This document shows positions 39,551 through 51,400 of a stretch of 64,000 nucleotides of DNA, piece by piece; position 1 is the stretch's first letter, and each line of letters opens with the position of its first letter. The DNA comes from Ustilago trichophora (taxonomy: Eukaryota > Basidiomycota > Ustilaginomycetes > Ustilaginales > Ustilaginaceae). Location of the stretch: contig OOIN01000025.1 in the NCBI GenBank assembly GCA_900323505.1, forward strand, positions 558,001 to 622,000, in the 5' to 3' direction. Position numbers and translations under genes: made by a program. The notes below the pieces were generated by a model. That model did no database searches. It had not been told where the DNA came from and saw nothing but the letters and a program-made list of their open reading frames with translations.

Positions 39551-40308
39551 TTAACCAGCCAACTCCCCCTCGATCGAAGTGACGCTGGCTAAACTGGGCA
39601 AGAATCCTTTACCCTGCGGACTGCCCATCCCTCCGCCCATCACTGGGAAGCTTTGGCTCAGCGGACTCGATGCGGCAGCTTTATAGCTCGGGTGGAGCGA
39701 TGGGCTAGGAGGAAGTGCGCCGAACCTCGACCTCGGTGAAGTAGAAGGCAGCCTTCTTGCTGCTGCTGTTGATGCTGCTGCGGGTGGGGAGCGCGTGAGC
39801 CCGTCGATGTCCAGATTCAATCGAGCTGGTCTGCGTTTGTTGGCCGAGCCTACACTGCCGTTGAGGTTGGGAGACGAGGCGTTGCTGCCACTTCCGCCAC
39901 CGGCAGAGGTCAAGTTGAGGCTTGATACAGAGCCGCGGCGTTTGAATTGGTCGCCGAGCGAAGAGTGACTGGAGAGCGGGGATGTGGGCGAGGCAGAGCT
40001 CTTAGGCGAGAGCGGTGCAGAAGAGATCGGCGCAACGGCGGGGAGGATGTTGACATGGTGCGCTGTCGACTGCGAGAGTGCTTCGCGGACAGCGGCGCGT
40101 GTATCTTCGTTCATCGTGCGGATTTCGTCTTCGTCCAAACTGTAGTCGTGAGCGCCAGCGAGAGGGCGGTGGACAGAGAATGTTTCGGTGTGGATGGGAG
40201 ACGACGCAAATCGGTAGGCCAGCACTGGAACCGAAGGGCTTGCTGCAGACTCTGTTGCATGTACTCCTTGCTGCTCGACTGCATCACCATGACTATGCTC
40301 CTCAATCC

Positions 40309-40399
<91 letters not shown>

Positions 40400-43300
40400 G
40401 ACACTCTGCTTTGCATCCCATCCAGCACTCCGCTGCTCCCCTTGCGGCAAAGAAGCACCCGACGGTCCAGAGTTGAAAAACGTCTCATCACTCGGCGAGC
40501 TGCTCAAGTACGACTTGACCACCTCTCCAGCCACTGACAGCCCTTCTCCTTCTGCACTTGCGCTGCTCAGCTGCGTATCCATCGTGGTCGGCTCTGAACT
40601 GAGATGGGCGTCGTATGTGAAGCTCGGAGTGCGCACCTCGTGCTGCAAGTTCCGTTTGGGACTGTTCAAGGTGAGTGAGTATCCGGAGGGATGGTGAGAT
40701 GAAAAATTGCCGGTGACGTACGAGACCTGACTCCAGCGCTCGTTCGATCCCATTTCATCGCGAGTAGCCTGTGCATGTTGCTCTGTGGTGGGCTCGATCA
40801 CCTCCTCTGTCGGGTCAGCCAGCTCTGCGTAGTCTGTGTGAGAAGCGCGCGGCTCGGGCATAGCTGATCCCAAGTCACTCTCGAGAGTAGTCGACCTCTC
40901 AATGATGGTGCCGTCGGTGCTTGCTTCTTGCTGTTGCTCGGTGACAGATGCAGATAGATCGTGCGAGAGAGAAGCATCGGAGTCGGCAGAAACCACCTTA
41001 CCTCGAAGGAAGCGTTGAATGGAAGCAATGCCGACCTCGTGATCGTCGCCCGTGAAAGCGGTCAACTCATGCGTGTCCTCGCCCTCCGTCTCGGAAGCTG
41101 GCGCGGGTGGCAGCGGCTTGGAGTAAGACGCAGGGGGGACTGAGGAAGCTTCAGCGAGCTCGGAAGCTTCCGCTGCAGTGACCTTTGCTGGGACCTCAAC
41201 TTCCTCAGTGGGCAGAGCAGTGGCTGTCTCGGGCTCGACATCGTCCAATTCACGCCCCTCAGCTTTGGGTGTGGCGGCAGTCACTGACTCGGAGTGTGGC
41301 GCCTCAAATTCTGCAGAGGGCGAAAAGTTCTGAGCAAACAACTCAGCGGAAGGCATTGCTGCTGCGGGTGCCGCTGGCTCCGTGGCAGCGTCACTGACCG
41401 TGTCCCTGGATCTGATCGAGTCAGCATCACCTCCCTCGGTCCTAGCCAAACGAGGCATCGTATCAGCCTTGCTAAACTCCATCAACCTCGAAGCACTGAA
41501 AGGTGCCCTGAATCCAGGAGATCTGGCACGCGAGGACGACATGGCCGATGTACTGGCAGGTCGTGGGGAAACCTGTTCTCGATCAAATGGACTGCCGCCT
41601 GCGGCAAACGTGCTTCTTGCATTGCTCCGGCTGCTCTTGGCAGTCGCAGCTTTGGCACGGGCAATCCACTTGGGACTTGGTGTCACGGATGCAGAAAGGC
41701 TGCGGGCGTAGGCGAGACTGTCCCTGCTCGACATCTTGCGGAACTGGGGGTCGGGGCTGGGACCGCGGCCAGGGTTGGGCGAACATCCGGGACTGAGGAG
41801 CTCGAGGGCTTTCTGCATCTCTTCGAGTGAGTCGCTGAGATCCCCAGAGCTGCGACGGCTAGCACTGCTGGGTCTGCGATCTTGAGGTGGAGCCAATGAG
41901 GAAGGCGACGAAGGTGGGTGCTGCTGGACGGTGGGTGTCGACACGGAACGCTGCACGGGAGAAGCTGCTCTAGGCGTGTTGAATGCGTCGCCCACAGCTG
42001 TTGGGCTGAGAAGCTGCGGTGACAAGGGGACAGTCAGATTGCCAAGCTGCGGCTTGACACCTCCGAAGCCTGCAGCGTCTAGATGGATAGGGCTGAGGAG
42101 CGAGACCGCTGGGGCAGAGGCGGCATCCAAGCTAGCCTGGCCATGATGTTGCTCAAGGGCTTGGTCCTGCATCTTCTCAGCCTGCGCGTTGCGTGGACTA
42201 GCACCAACGCTAGCCCGGCCATCGTCATCGCCGGTGACAGAGGCCGTGGGACCGTTGATGTGGGGCACGCCATAAGGATCTTCACGAATTTTGCTGGCCC
42301 AAAGCCCGACCACCTCATCGAAATCCGATTCGTTGGGCAGCTGCAGTTCGTCCTCGTTGACGTCCTCGCCAAAGTCATCATCAAAGCCGCCAGAAGAGTT
42401 GGGTCGGCCAGTTGGCGTCTTTCCGATCCAGCTCTGGATTCTAGCCATGTTGGAGCGCTGAGGGCTGTAGTATGCATCCTGTTCAAAGTCATCTGGGTGT
42501 GTCATGGGCTTCTGCTCCTGCTCCTGCTGCTGCTGCCTCTGCAATTCTTGATGACCCTGCACTGCGGCAGAAGAAGACCGCTGATGCTGTGTTGGGTGTT
42601 GCTGGTGGATCGCTTCGTCTCGATCTGACCTATGCACCAGCTCAAAGTCGTTTTTGTGCGCCTCTGCGTGCATCTCGTCTAGGAACCGATTCGATTCGCG
42701 TCGTTGATCGTAAGTCGGCAGAACCCCAGTCTCGCGAGGTTCGGGAACCATCTGATCCATACCGTGATGCTGCAAATCGCGCCACATGGCTTCATCGCCA
42801 GCATCCATGATGAAGCTGTGACGGAGCGGGAAGCCCTCGTGCGGGAAGGTGTCTTGCTCGTCGGCAGAGACAGCTGGACGACCGACCATCTCGTGAACAT
42901 CCGAAGGAGAATCTGGAAGCGCCGAGTAGTCACCGTCATGGGCAAGCGAGAGAGGTTCTCGACTGAAGCTGGCATCGTGCTCAGTCTCGTCATCATTTTC
43001 AGCGCCGGCGTCGAGGATCTCGGAGTATCCGGTTCGGCTGTGGTCCGATGCATCGTTGTGATTGAGTAATGCAGCGCTGCTTCCGAGACGAGGCTGAGGC
43101 GAGGCTGATCGAGAGGGAGCGTCGATGGAGGATATTGAAGCCGCTGCGGCTGTCGCCTGTGGTGCTTGCTTTACTGATGAGCGCGAAGTGGTGGTGGTGC
43201 GACCGGAACCTTCTGAGCTCATCGACACAATGCTGGCACGTGCTGATCGTAGGGGCTCATCCGAGGGCGAGGCACGGCCCGATGCAAGCTCTGCCACCGA

Positions 43301-44842
43301 AGCCTCTTTCGGCTGTTCAATTGCGGCTTGATCCTCCTCTTTGACCGATGCTGCGGTCTCGACATCGGCCTGGCGAAGCGACGGTGTTGGGCTGGATGGT
43401 GCTGAAGAGTGCAGTGATGGCTCCTTATCAGACTTTGAGTTTGCAGCAGGTATGACGGCGATAAACGCCTTGCTATCTGATGGACGGGCTTGTGTAGGTG
43501 AGAGAGCTCGAACTGCTGTTGGCGCTGCCTCCGCTGGCTCCACCTTCTCAGTCTGAACTTCTCTGGTGTGAGCGTCCAATTCTCGAGTGGCGGGCTGTGG
43601 AATCTCGTCGCGTTGCTTGTCCTGCTCGTCGTCGTCATGAGCTCGCAGCTCGTCGTCCCTACTTTGCGATGAGTTGTTTGCCAGATGCATGCTCTTTCTC
43701 GTCTTGTGCGATTGCCTCTGTTGGCGCACTGTAGATCGGGAAGCGATCCAGCTTGGCCACCATGACGCCTTGTTCGAGTCCACTTGCCATTCGATTCGCG
43801 CAAGAATGGGTAAGCGTGGGAATGGCGCGGCAGGAGCAAGCGCACGGCCAGCAGAGGAGGGAGCATGTCCAGACCAAGCGGCGCTGTGTGCTGAGGGGCT
43901 CCAATCCGCTGAGACGTCGCGTCGGGAGAAGCCGGTGGCATCCGCCTTTGGCGACGGACGTGAGGAGACGTAAGGAATGCTGGGTCGACTGGAAGAGCCT
44001 TCGGCCAGTGTCGAGCGGGACAAGTCGGCTGCATGCGCACCTGAAGACGACAAGGGATCGGCAAAGGAGTCGCCTGCTACAGTGGATGAGCGTCGGCTAG
44101 GCGTAAAACCTGTGGCGCCTTTGTACGCAGAGGCAGAAGGTGCTTCTTCTTCGGCAAAGTATCTTGACCAAAGCGCTTGCCATGCGACATCACCAATCCT
44201 GGGACCTCGGTTGCCCTGACCGTCATCTGCCAGGTAGAGCATCAAGCCCCCAAGCGAGGGAAGCGCAAATTCACGTGAGATGGCCCATAGCTGTCCGCCG
44301 AGTGTGGGATAGAGAGGTAACAGCGACCCTCGTTGCAATCGGTCGCGTTCATGCTGGCTAATTTCGGGTGCCATTGGAAAGTCGTCTGGTGGGATCACGG
44401 TTACAAAGTAGCTGGGACTTGGTGGGTAGGGTGATCTGAAAGCATTGATGACAGGGCTGACGCCGTGGTCGACGCCGAGAAGAGCATTGTCGGTTGGCAT
44501 AGGTATGGCTGCCACCGCCGAGGTGGATGCATGGGCTGTTGCTTGGAGAGGGTCGGAAGAGGTCATGTGCGAGATTGGCAGAGCGTCTCTGTGTATTGAT
44601 GATGAGGCGGCTGGCGGATGCGGAGGTGATAGAGAAAGTCCGAGCTTTCCGGGCTCATGGATGGGGTGAGCACGGTCAGATTGGCTGGTGGAGGTGGAGT
44701 CAAAGGTGGTGAGCAGCGTCGAGTCGTGAATGTGTGTGCTGGGAAGCGACATGACGGGGGATGGTTGGCTGGAAGGCGTGCTCGTCTCCTGTGATATGGA
44801 TCGAGGAGACGAGCTCGACGAAGGTGGAATGGCGACCGACAT
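39551..44842 (-). CDS. Large low-complexity protein with polyglutamine tract, function unknown
   Basis: Single exon, 1763 residues from the first ATG (44842); the frame itself opens nine codons earlier with GTG. I do not recognise a characterised family. The only compact, conserved-looking part is near the N-terminus (~140-230): YFVTVIPPDDFP, then RGSLLPLYPTLGGQLWAISREFALPSLGGLMLYL and GPRIGDVAWQALWSRYF. It resembles an uncharacterised domain of fungal hypothetical proteins. The rest is Ser/Ala/Pro/Glu-rich disorder with many SPxx and RxxS sites, and 29 consecutive CAG codons near residues ~1485-1515. Short conserved-looking pieces near the C-terminus (RRPARLNLDIDGLTRSPP) may be docking motifs. 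No membrane segments. A scaffold or regulator is only a guess. Confidence 0.8.
40310..40396. repeat. (CTG/CAG)29 trinucleotide repeat encoding polyglutamine
   Basis: Twenty-nine uninterrupted CTG units on the plus strand, read as CAG (Gln) codons in the minus-strand gene, bounded by CTC (Glu) and GGG (Gly) codons. Lack of synonymous CAA interruptions predicts replication-slippage instability. Confidence 0.97.
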
Positions 44843-44956
44843 CGAGTCGTGTGTGTGATGAAGATGCACTCGAGCCCTTTGATGAATGAATTACGCTGAA
44901 CGCCGTAGCTTAGAGTGTGGTGAGATCGGATGGTTATATGCGCCAGCACGATGATC

Positions 44957-44974
44957 TCAGCGTGGATAAAGCAT
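44957..44974 (-). promoter_or_regulatory. Five-codon upstream ORF in the polyglutamine-gene leader
   Basis: ATG CTT TAT CCA CGC TGA on the minus strand, ending 115 nt before the main ATG. It is the only ATG in about 900 nt of otherwise ATG-free upstream sequence, so scanning ribosomes would meet it first if the leader starts upstream. Function inferred. Confidence 0.45.
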
Positions 44975-46466
44975 CCAAGTGTGGGTACGCTCGTTTTTGA
45001 GAAGGTTGCAAGTGGGTTGACCTCGCTGTCGACTGTTGATTGGCGATGATGCAGGCGTGCAGATGGCCAAGCTAACGTGACGATGGTACTGGAAAGCGGC
45101 TCTGCAGTCGATCCAAGCGGAAGCGGAAGGAGATCTGTAAAGGATTTGTGATTATCGAGAGCACAATTTTGACAGGTTGGGAGGCGGTCCGAGCGCTGCA
45201 GATGACAGTCTGGGCCGTGATATAGGTAAAGGTGGATAAAGGTCGAACGGCAAGGTTAAGATGGTGATACAAGGAAAGAGAGGTCGTGTGGAATTGATCG
45301 CAGATCGTAAAGACGTCGAGTGGTGGTAGTGGTGGTGGTGATTCGATATGATACAAGGAAAGGAAAGAGAGCGTGTCACGATAAGGAAGCTCGAATGCGA
45401 GGAGCTTGGGTGGAACACGATGGTGACAACAAAGAGAGAAGAACAAGAGGTCGCGAGTGCAAAGGTTGAGAGTGAAAGAGAGACGGGAGGCTCGGGAGCC
45501 AAGGAGGGTGAGAGTGTGATGGTGTAGAGGAAGAGGCTTGATTGGAGTGATTGTAGACTGCGGCTTGATCGAGTAGGACGGGCAGCAGAGTGGCAGCAAA
45601 AAGCCCTTTATTCTTTGAAATCACCAAAAGTTAAAGGGAGAAAAAAAAAAAAAATGCGGCTTTCGGTAAGGGACGACAGCCGCTTTGCTCTTTGGCCCAA
45701 CGTGACGCGCGTTTCTTTAGCCTGAACCTGAATAAAGGGTGTCACATAGGGAAACACCAAAGCAAAAGCAAGAACAGGCCACCGAAGAGCAACCGGATGA
45801 GGCATTATACCAACAAAACATCGTGACCAAGAGCAAGGCTTAGCGTCCTAGCCATCTCCGAAATGAAAGGTTAAAGAGGAAAGCTCCAGAGTGACGAAGC
45901 GCAAGCTCCCACTTTTAATTCGTTATTTTTAACGATTAATTTTATTTTTGTTGTTCTTCTCACGGTGTTGTGCATCCGGTGAATATGCATGGTTGGTCCA
46001 ATTCAGTGCCAGCTGGCAAGCTGCTGTTCGCTCTTTGCTGCCACCTGGTTCGGCTACTCGCACCGAGAAAAAGAAAAGAAAAAGAAAAAAATCTGCACCC
46101 TGTCTACTGTACAGTACTGCACATTGAAAGCCGTGTTCCCACCTTTCGCGACTCAGCCACTTTTTTTTTGTGACAGCCTCGAGCTGACTGGATGGCACGA
46201 TGGGTTGATCTCTCCGTGCAGTAGAAAGCGAGTGTGGCATCTAGGTGGGGGGGAGTTGTTGCCAATGTGCACGCCACTCTACAATGGAAGTGCGGGATCG
46301 TGAGCCAATTTCAGACTCCATCGACGTCGATTGACCACATGAAAGAACGTCATGCTTTACCATTGTTTTGGCTGGAAGTCAGCGTCTACCATGCATAACA
46401 AGAGAAAGACATGGCGTCCATTCCGATCGTCACTCGCACTCGCACTACTTTATGTTGTCCAAGAAG

Positions 46467-46494
46467 AAAAAAAAAAAAAAAAAAAAAAAAAAAA
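46467..46494. repeat. Poly(A) tract, A28
   Basis: Uninterrupted run of 28 A in the gene-free region. Poly(dA:dT) tracts of this kind often exclude nucleosomes; no adjacent open reading frame or terminal duplications suggest a retrocopy. Confidence 0.9.
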
Positions 46495-48483
46495 CAAGAA
46501 AAACAAAATTGAACACCCGGCACTCGCTCCGGTCCATCCGAACTTGCATCAGACTCAAGCTGGATCGGAGTCGGTTTCGCAGTGGTAGGAGTCTTAATGC
46601 GACGATGCTGTGCCTCGGAGGTGCGCTTTGAACAACGTTGGTCCAATCGTTGCGTTGCGGTTTGCGCTGAGATATAAGCGTAGGCCTACAGCCGCGTGAA
46701 GCGCCAATCACTTTGTCTCCCTTCAAGGCTTGTATATGCACGAAAGCAGTGCCAACATGGCGTAGAAATCTTCGACCTGCAGCTGGGTGGTCAGCCTCCT
46801 GTACCACTGCACAGCGGAAACGCCATGCGAGAAGCCGTGATTTCATTTTCGTCCTCTCTCTCTCCTCTCTCGGCTATCGTAATCACAGAAATGCTCTGAG
46901 CTTGACTCCCCTTGTCATGATGCGAAAACAAGCCTTGATTCGATATCCACTTCGAGTCAGTCGAACTTCACAAAAGAAAACCTAGGGCACGCTCGGGAGG
47001 GTTTCGGGAAGCCAACCTCGCTTCTTGATATTCTTGCACTCCAAGTCAAATCTTAAAGCTTTCCAAACGAATGATGATCGACGTGCTTGGCATGGCATGT
47101 GCTCGACCACGGTCCACAGCGATCGACAGCTCGGATACCAGGTGCCAAACAGAACAACCATATTCAGGTCCAGCTAAGCAATCGAGATGCTCGACTATCA
47201 TCACCGGTAGCTCATGCCCGGTTGTCAAGTGCTTTAAACCCTTTTTGTATTCATCATTTTTTCTGGAAATTTTCGGGTTTTGGTCTGGTTCTTGGACTCG
47301 ATTTCATGCCTCGGTCTTGGCTCGCGCTCGGAACGGAGTCAAGTGTTGGGGTGTTGACACACCACAACGCGCGTCGCGTCGCGCACACCATCATCCCGAG
47401 TTGCTTTCGTCTTGTGCAGGGTCATGACTGATGACTCTTGCTTGACACAACACTCAACCAAACATCCACGCAGCTATGCTTCCTTCCACTGTATTTACAC
47501 TCCAACATGCATGTCGACAACAACAAAATCAAACACCCAGACACACCGACACTTGAGAGCGTAGCACAACGCATGATCCGCCTGATTTATGCACGAGGCG
47601 AGAGAATGAGCAAGCAAGCAAGCAAGCAATGCTTCGAGCATCCTTTTGACCTCCTCCCTGCTGATGCTGCAGCATCGTCAGCCGAGCCACCGATCCTGTG
47701 GCACGTTCTGCGCAGAAACGACCAAGTTCTTGCTCTTCCATCCCCGAGCCCTCCAATTCCCGATCCATAGTCCGACTCTAAACTATTAGCTAGACTCGAT
47801 CCGAAAGCAGACCTGCTTCTGTCTCGTGTTTGTTCCTCGCTTTACTCAACGGTCGGAGTGCAATCTCGCTGCACCCCTCCCAACCTCCGCTCTCTTTTCG
47901 TGCCTGAGTTGTAACGAGCATTGGGGTGACGGTGTTGTTTGAGACCCTTCATCCTGAGTGTTATCCGTTGTTTGCACCGCAACCACCTCCACTTTGGATC
48001 AAGAGCGTTCAATCCTAGATTTCAAGCCTCAACCTGGACGAAAGTACTGTACAGTTGCTGGCCCCTTGTAACACTTGCTTTTGCTGCTATCTGTTTGATT
48101 GCTGTCAAACCTGACCCATCGCCTAGGTGTGTCCTGGCTCTCGGCTGTCAAGTGCTGTCTGTAGGTCAGGCTCCTCAATTGCAACAGGGAATTTCTGACA
48201 ATGTTTTTTCGACCTCCATTTTACGCTGAATATCCACCGGCTAAGGTGTCAATTTCACCCAATCACCACAACATCGTTTGACGCTCTCCCAGAGTGCCCC
48301 GAGCTTTTGTCCATGAGTCGGATGAATTCGCTTCATGGCATCTTCGATTCCTGCACACATTACAGGGAACGTCAAAGGTAAGCGCCACAATCGAGTCGAT
48401 TTGCTGTTTTGTGTGTGGTGAAGAGGCTAAGATACAATTGAGAACTGTGAATGTTCATTTTTTTTGTAGTTGGTGAAAAATGC

Positions 48484-51400
48484 TTAGTATAGACGGAGGG
48501 CAACGTTGACACTCATGAGCTCCTGCATCAAGAGCTTGGCCGCGTAAGGAATGTGGATCTGCGAAATGGCGGTGCGGTTGCGGCATGATCGGCACTCGTA
48601 CGTGCCCTTCTTGAGATTGGCCAGCGCAGTCAGTCCGCACAAGTCGCAGACGTGAATGCGGTACGGATCCGACACGTCAAACATACGCTCCTTGAGGAAG
48701 CCGGCGATACCGTGTGCAATCATGCAATCACGTTCCATCTCTCCGAAGCGCAATCCACCTCCACGCGAACGACCTTCCACTGGCTGACGTGTCAAGATCT
48801 GCACGGGACCTCGAGCTCGAGAGTGGATCTTGTCGTCCACCATGTGCTTCAGACGCTGGTAGTACGTCGGTCCCAAGTACACCTGCGCCTGCAGCTTGCG
48901 ACCCGTGTGACCGTGGTACATGACCTCGAGACCACGCGACTGATAGCCGAGACCACGCAGAATAGAGGAAACAGCCTCGACCGTGAGCTCCGTGAACGGC
49001 GTCGCATCACCTTCCTGACCTGACAGCGCCGCCACCTTGGACAAGAGACACTCGACCAAGTGACCGATCGTCATTCGTGACGGAATGGCATGTGGGTTGA
49101 TGATGATATCGGGCGTCACACCCTCCGCCGAGAATGGCATATCTTCTTGACGGTACGTGATACCAATGGTACCCTTCTGACCGTGACGAGAGGCAAACTT
49201 GTCTCCGGTCTGAGGGATTCGCGTGTTACGAACACGGACCTTGACGAACTTGTTGCCGTTCGAGTTGGTGGTAAGCAGCACTTGGTCGATGATGCCGTTC
49301 TCGGTCGACTTGAGCGAGATACTGGCGTCCTTCTTGGTGTGCAGCTTCGAACGCATACCCAGCTCCTCCGAGTCGGGCGGCAACGGCGCTGTCTTGCCAA
49401 TGATGACATCGTCACCAGACACACGCGTACCTGGCGCACAGAGACCATCGGCGTCGATCTTGTCGTAGGTGCCGTGCTTCATGCGGATGGTGGTGTCGCG
49501 GTGTGGCTTTTCGAACTCTTCGAGCTGCATGACTCCCACCTTCTTCTCCTCTGCCATGTATCCTCGGTAGTACAGTGATCGGAAGAGACCACGATCGATC
49601 GACGACTGGTTCATGATCACCGAGTCTTCCTGGTTGTAACCCGAGTAACACATGATGGCCACGATCGCGTTTTGACCCGCAGGCAACTCGCGGAAGCGGA
49701 GATGCTCCATCGATCGAGTCGTTCCCAGCGGTTTCTGCGGATAGTACAAGGCGTGCTGCATCGAATCAGCGCGGCTGAGCAGGTTGGAGACAGGAATTCC
49801 GATTCTGTTATGTTCAACAAGAACGAGTCAGAGTCAAAAAAGAGTCGTGTCAGTCAAGAGATTCGTACATGGATTCTGTGAGGGTTTTGGGACGGATACG
49901 CACGCTTGTTTACCCATGGCAGATTGCTGTAGAGAAAGAGGAAAGTGGGGAATAAGTGGCAAAAAGGCAAGGAGCATGATCAAAGTCAGTATAGGTCCAA
50001 AATGACAGGACACAACAAGATGTGGAAAGTAGCTCTTACTCACATAGACATTGCGTGGCGATTGGTTATGGTCGGGAAATGGTACGATCGAGCAGCAGAT
50101 TCCAAGCACCATGGCAGGATGAATCTCGCAATGAGTCCATGTGTCAGGTGCAATGGTGTGAACAGACTTGAGTCGTGCTGAGGGATCTGCCGAGCTGAGG
50201 TTGATCTGTCCGTTGCGTGCTTTGTACTCTCGAGACTGCTCCAGGTCTGTCGTTGACATGCAAATGAGAACTGACTCCTCTTCTTCGGCGTCGAGATACT
50301 CGATGACACCTTCCTGTACCAGTTGGGTCCAACGGAACTCTTCGCCGGTCTCGGGAATGGGTTGGCCGATCATCTGGACGTGCCGCTTCTTGATCAACAG
50401 GGTCATGTCGTGAGGGTTGACGATGAAGACAGGGCGCAAGACACGAGAGGCATCGGTGTAGATACGTAGCTCTCGCTCGCGGATGTCTCGAACGACGGAG
50501 ACCTCGTGTGAAATGTCGTCCTTTCGACGCAGGTCGCGCAGCGTGTCGACGAGCTGACCGGGATCGTCGTGCGTACCCATCCAGACACCGTTGACAAAGA
50601 TCTTGGTGGCCTTGGCGTGGGCGAGCTGCATGTCGACCAGACTGTCGAGACCGAACTCCTCCAAGAACTCGACGATGGGTGCCGAGGGCGTACCGACGGT
50701 AACGGTGGCCATGAGACTGAGGTTCTTTACGAGACCACAAGCCTGTCCTTCTGGCGTCTCGGCAGGACACACCATGCCCCAGTGGGTGTTGTGGAGTTGA
50801 CGAGGCTTGGCAATCTTACCGTCACGGCCGATGGGAGTGTTGGTACGACGAAGATGCGAGAGGGTCGAGGCGAAGGCGAAACGGTTGAGCACCTGCGACA
50901 CACCGGCCTTGGCCTGCATGGCCTTCTTCTGGTCACCCCAATTACCGGTAGCGAGCGAGTAGCGGAGACCGTTGGTGATGGTGCTCGACTTGACGGCAGC
51001 CTGGATGTGAAACTCGCGGTGCTCCTCGACACACTTTTGCAAGTGGCGGTAGACGTCACGAGTGACCTTGCGGAAGAGCATACGGAAGAGGTTGGCCATG
51101 AGCGGGCCACCGAGGTCGATACGCTTCTTTCCAAAGTGGTCACGGTCATCGATCTCGCGACGGTCGAGGGCAGCAAGCAGAAGACGGTGGATCATGTAGC
51201 CAAAGAAGTAGGCCTTCTTGGTGTTGGAGCCCTCAGAGGTGGAAATGTGTGGCAGCATCTCCTTTTGGAGAATCTCTTGTGCGTAGACGGTACGCTTGGC
51301 ACGCGAGAGACCAGTGGTGGTACCACGACGACCGATAAAGTCGAGGGCGACGTCGCGATCCTGGATGACGAAAGCCTCTTCGATGCATGGCTTGAGCATC

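Larger units (their letters stand above)
44843..48483. other. Long gene-free region upstream of the polyglutamine gene and downstream of RPB2
   Basis: About 3.6 kb. On the minus strand 44843-45743 is pyrimidine-rich and has only one ATG (44974, a five-codon uORF), which suggests a long leader. Farther upstream are an A14 run (45641-45654), an A28 run (46467-46494) and a pair of 10-bp inverted sequences (45604-45613 and 45730-45739). Several ORFs of 60-175 codons show no protein-like features. No tRNA was found by eye. Confidence 0.55.

Noticed and set aside
39947..40537. Plus-strand ORFs with poly-Leu or poly-Ala from the CTG repeat
   Set aside because: They arise only because the CTG/CAG tract is open in all frames; flanking sequence lacks coding character in these frames.
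44843..44869. Start of the polyglutamine protein at 44869
   Set aside because: That codon is GTG; the first in-frame ATG is at 44842.
46352..46646. Retroposed sequence suggested by the A28 tract
   Set aside because: No adjacent coding remnant or target-site duplication is visible; a simple homopolymer is the more economical reading.
44843..48483. tRNA or other RNA gene in the long gene-free region
   Set aside because: No A-box/B-box pair with plausible acceptor stem could be found by eye; tRNAscan-SE or Infernal would be needed to exclude one.
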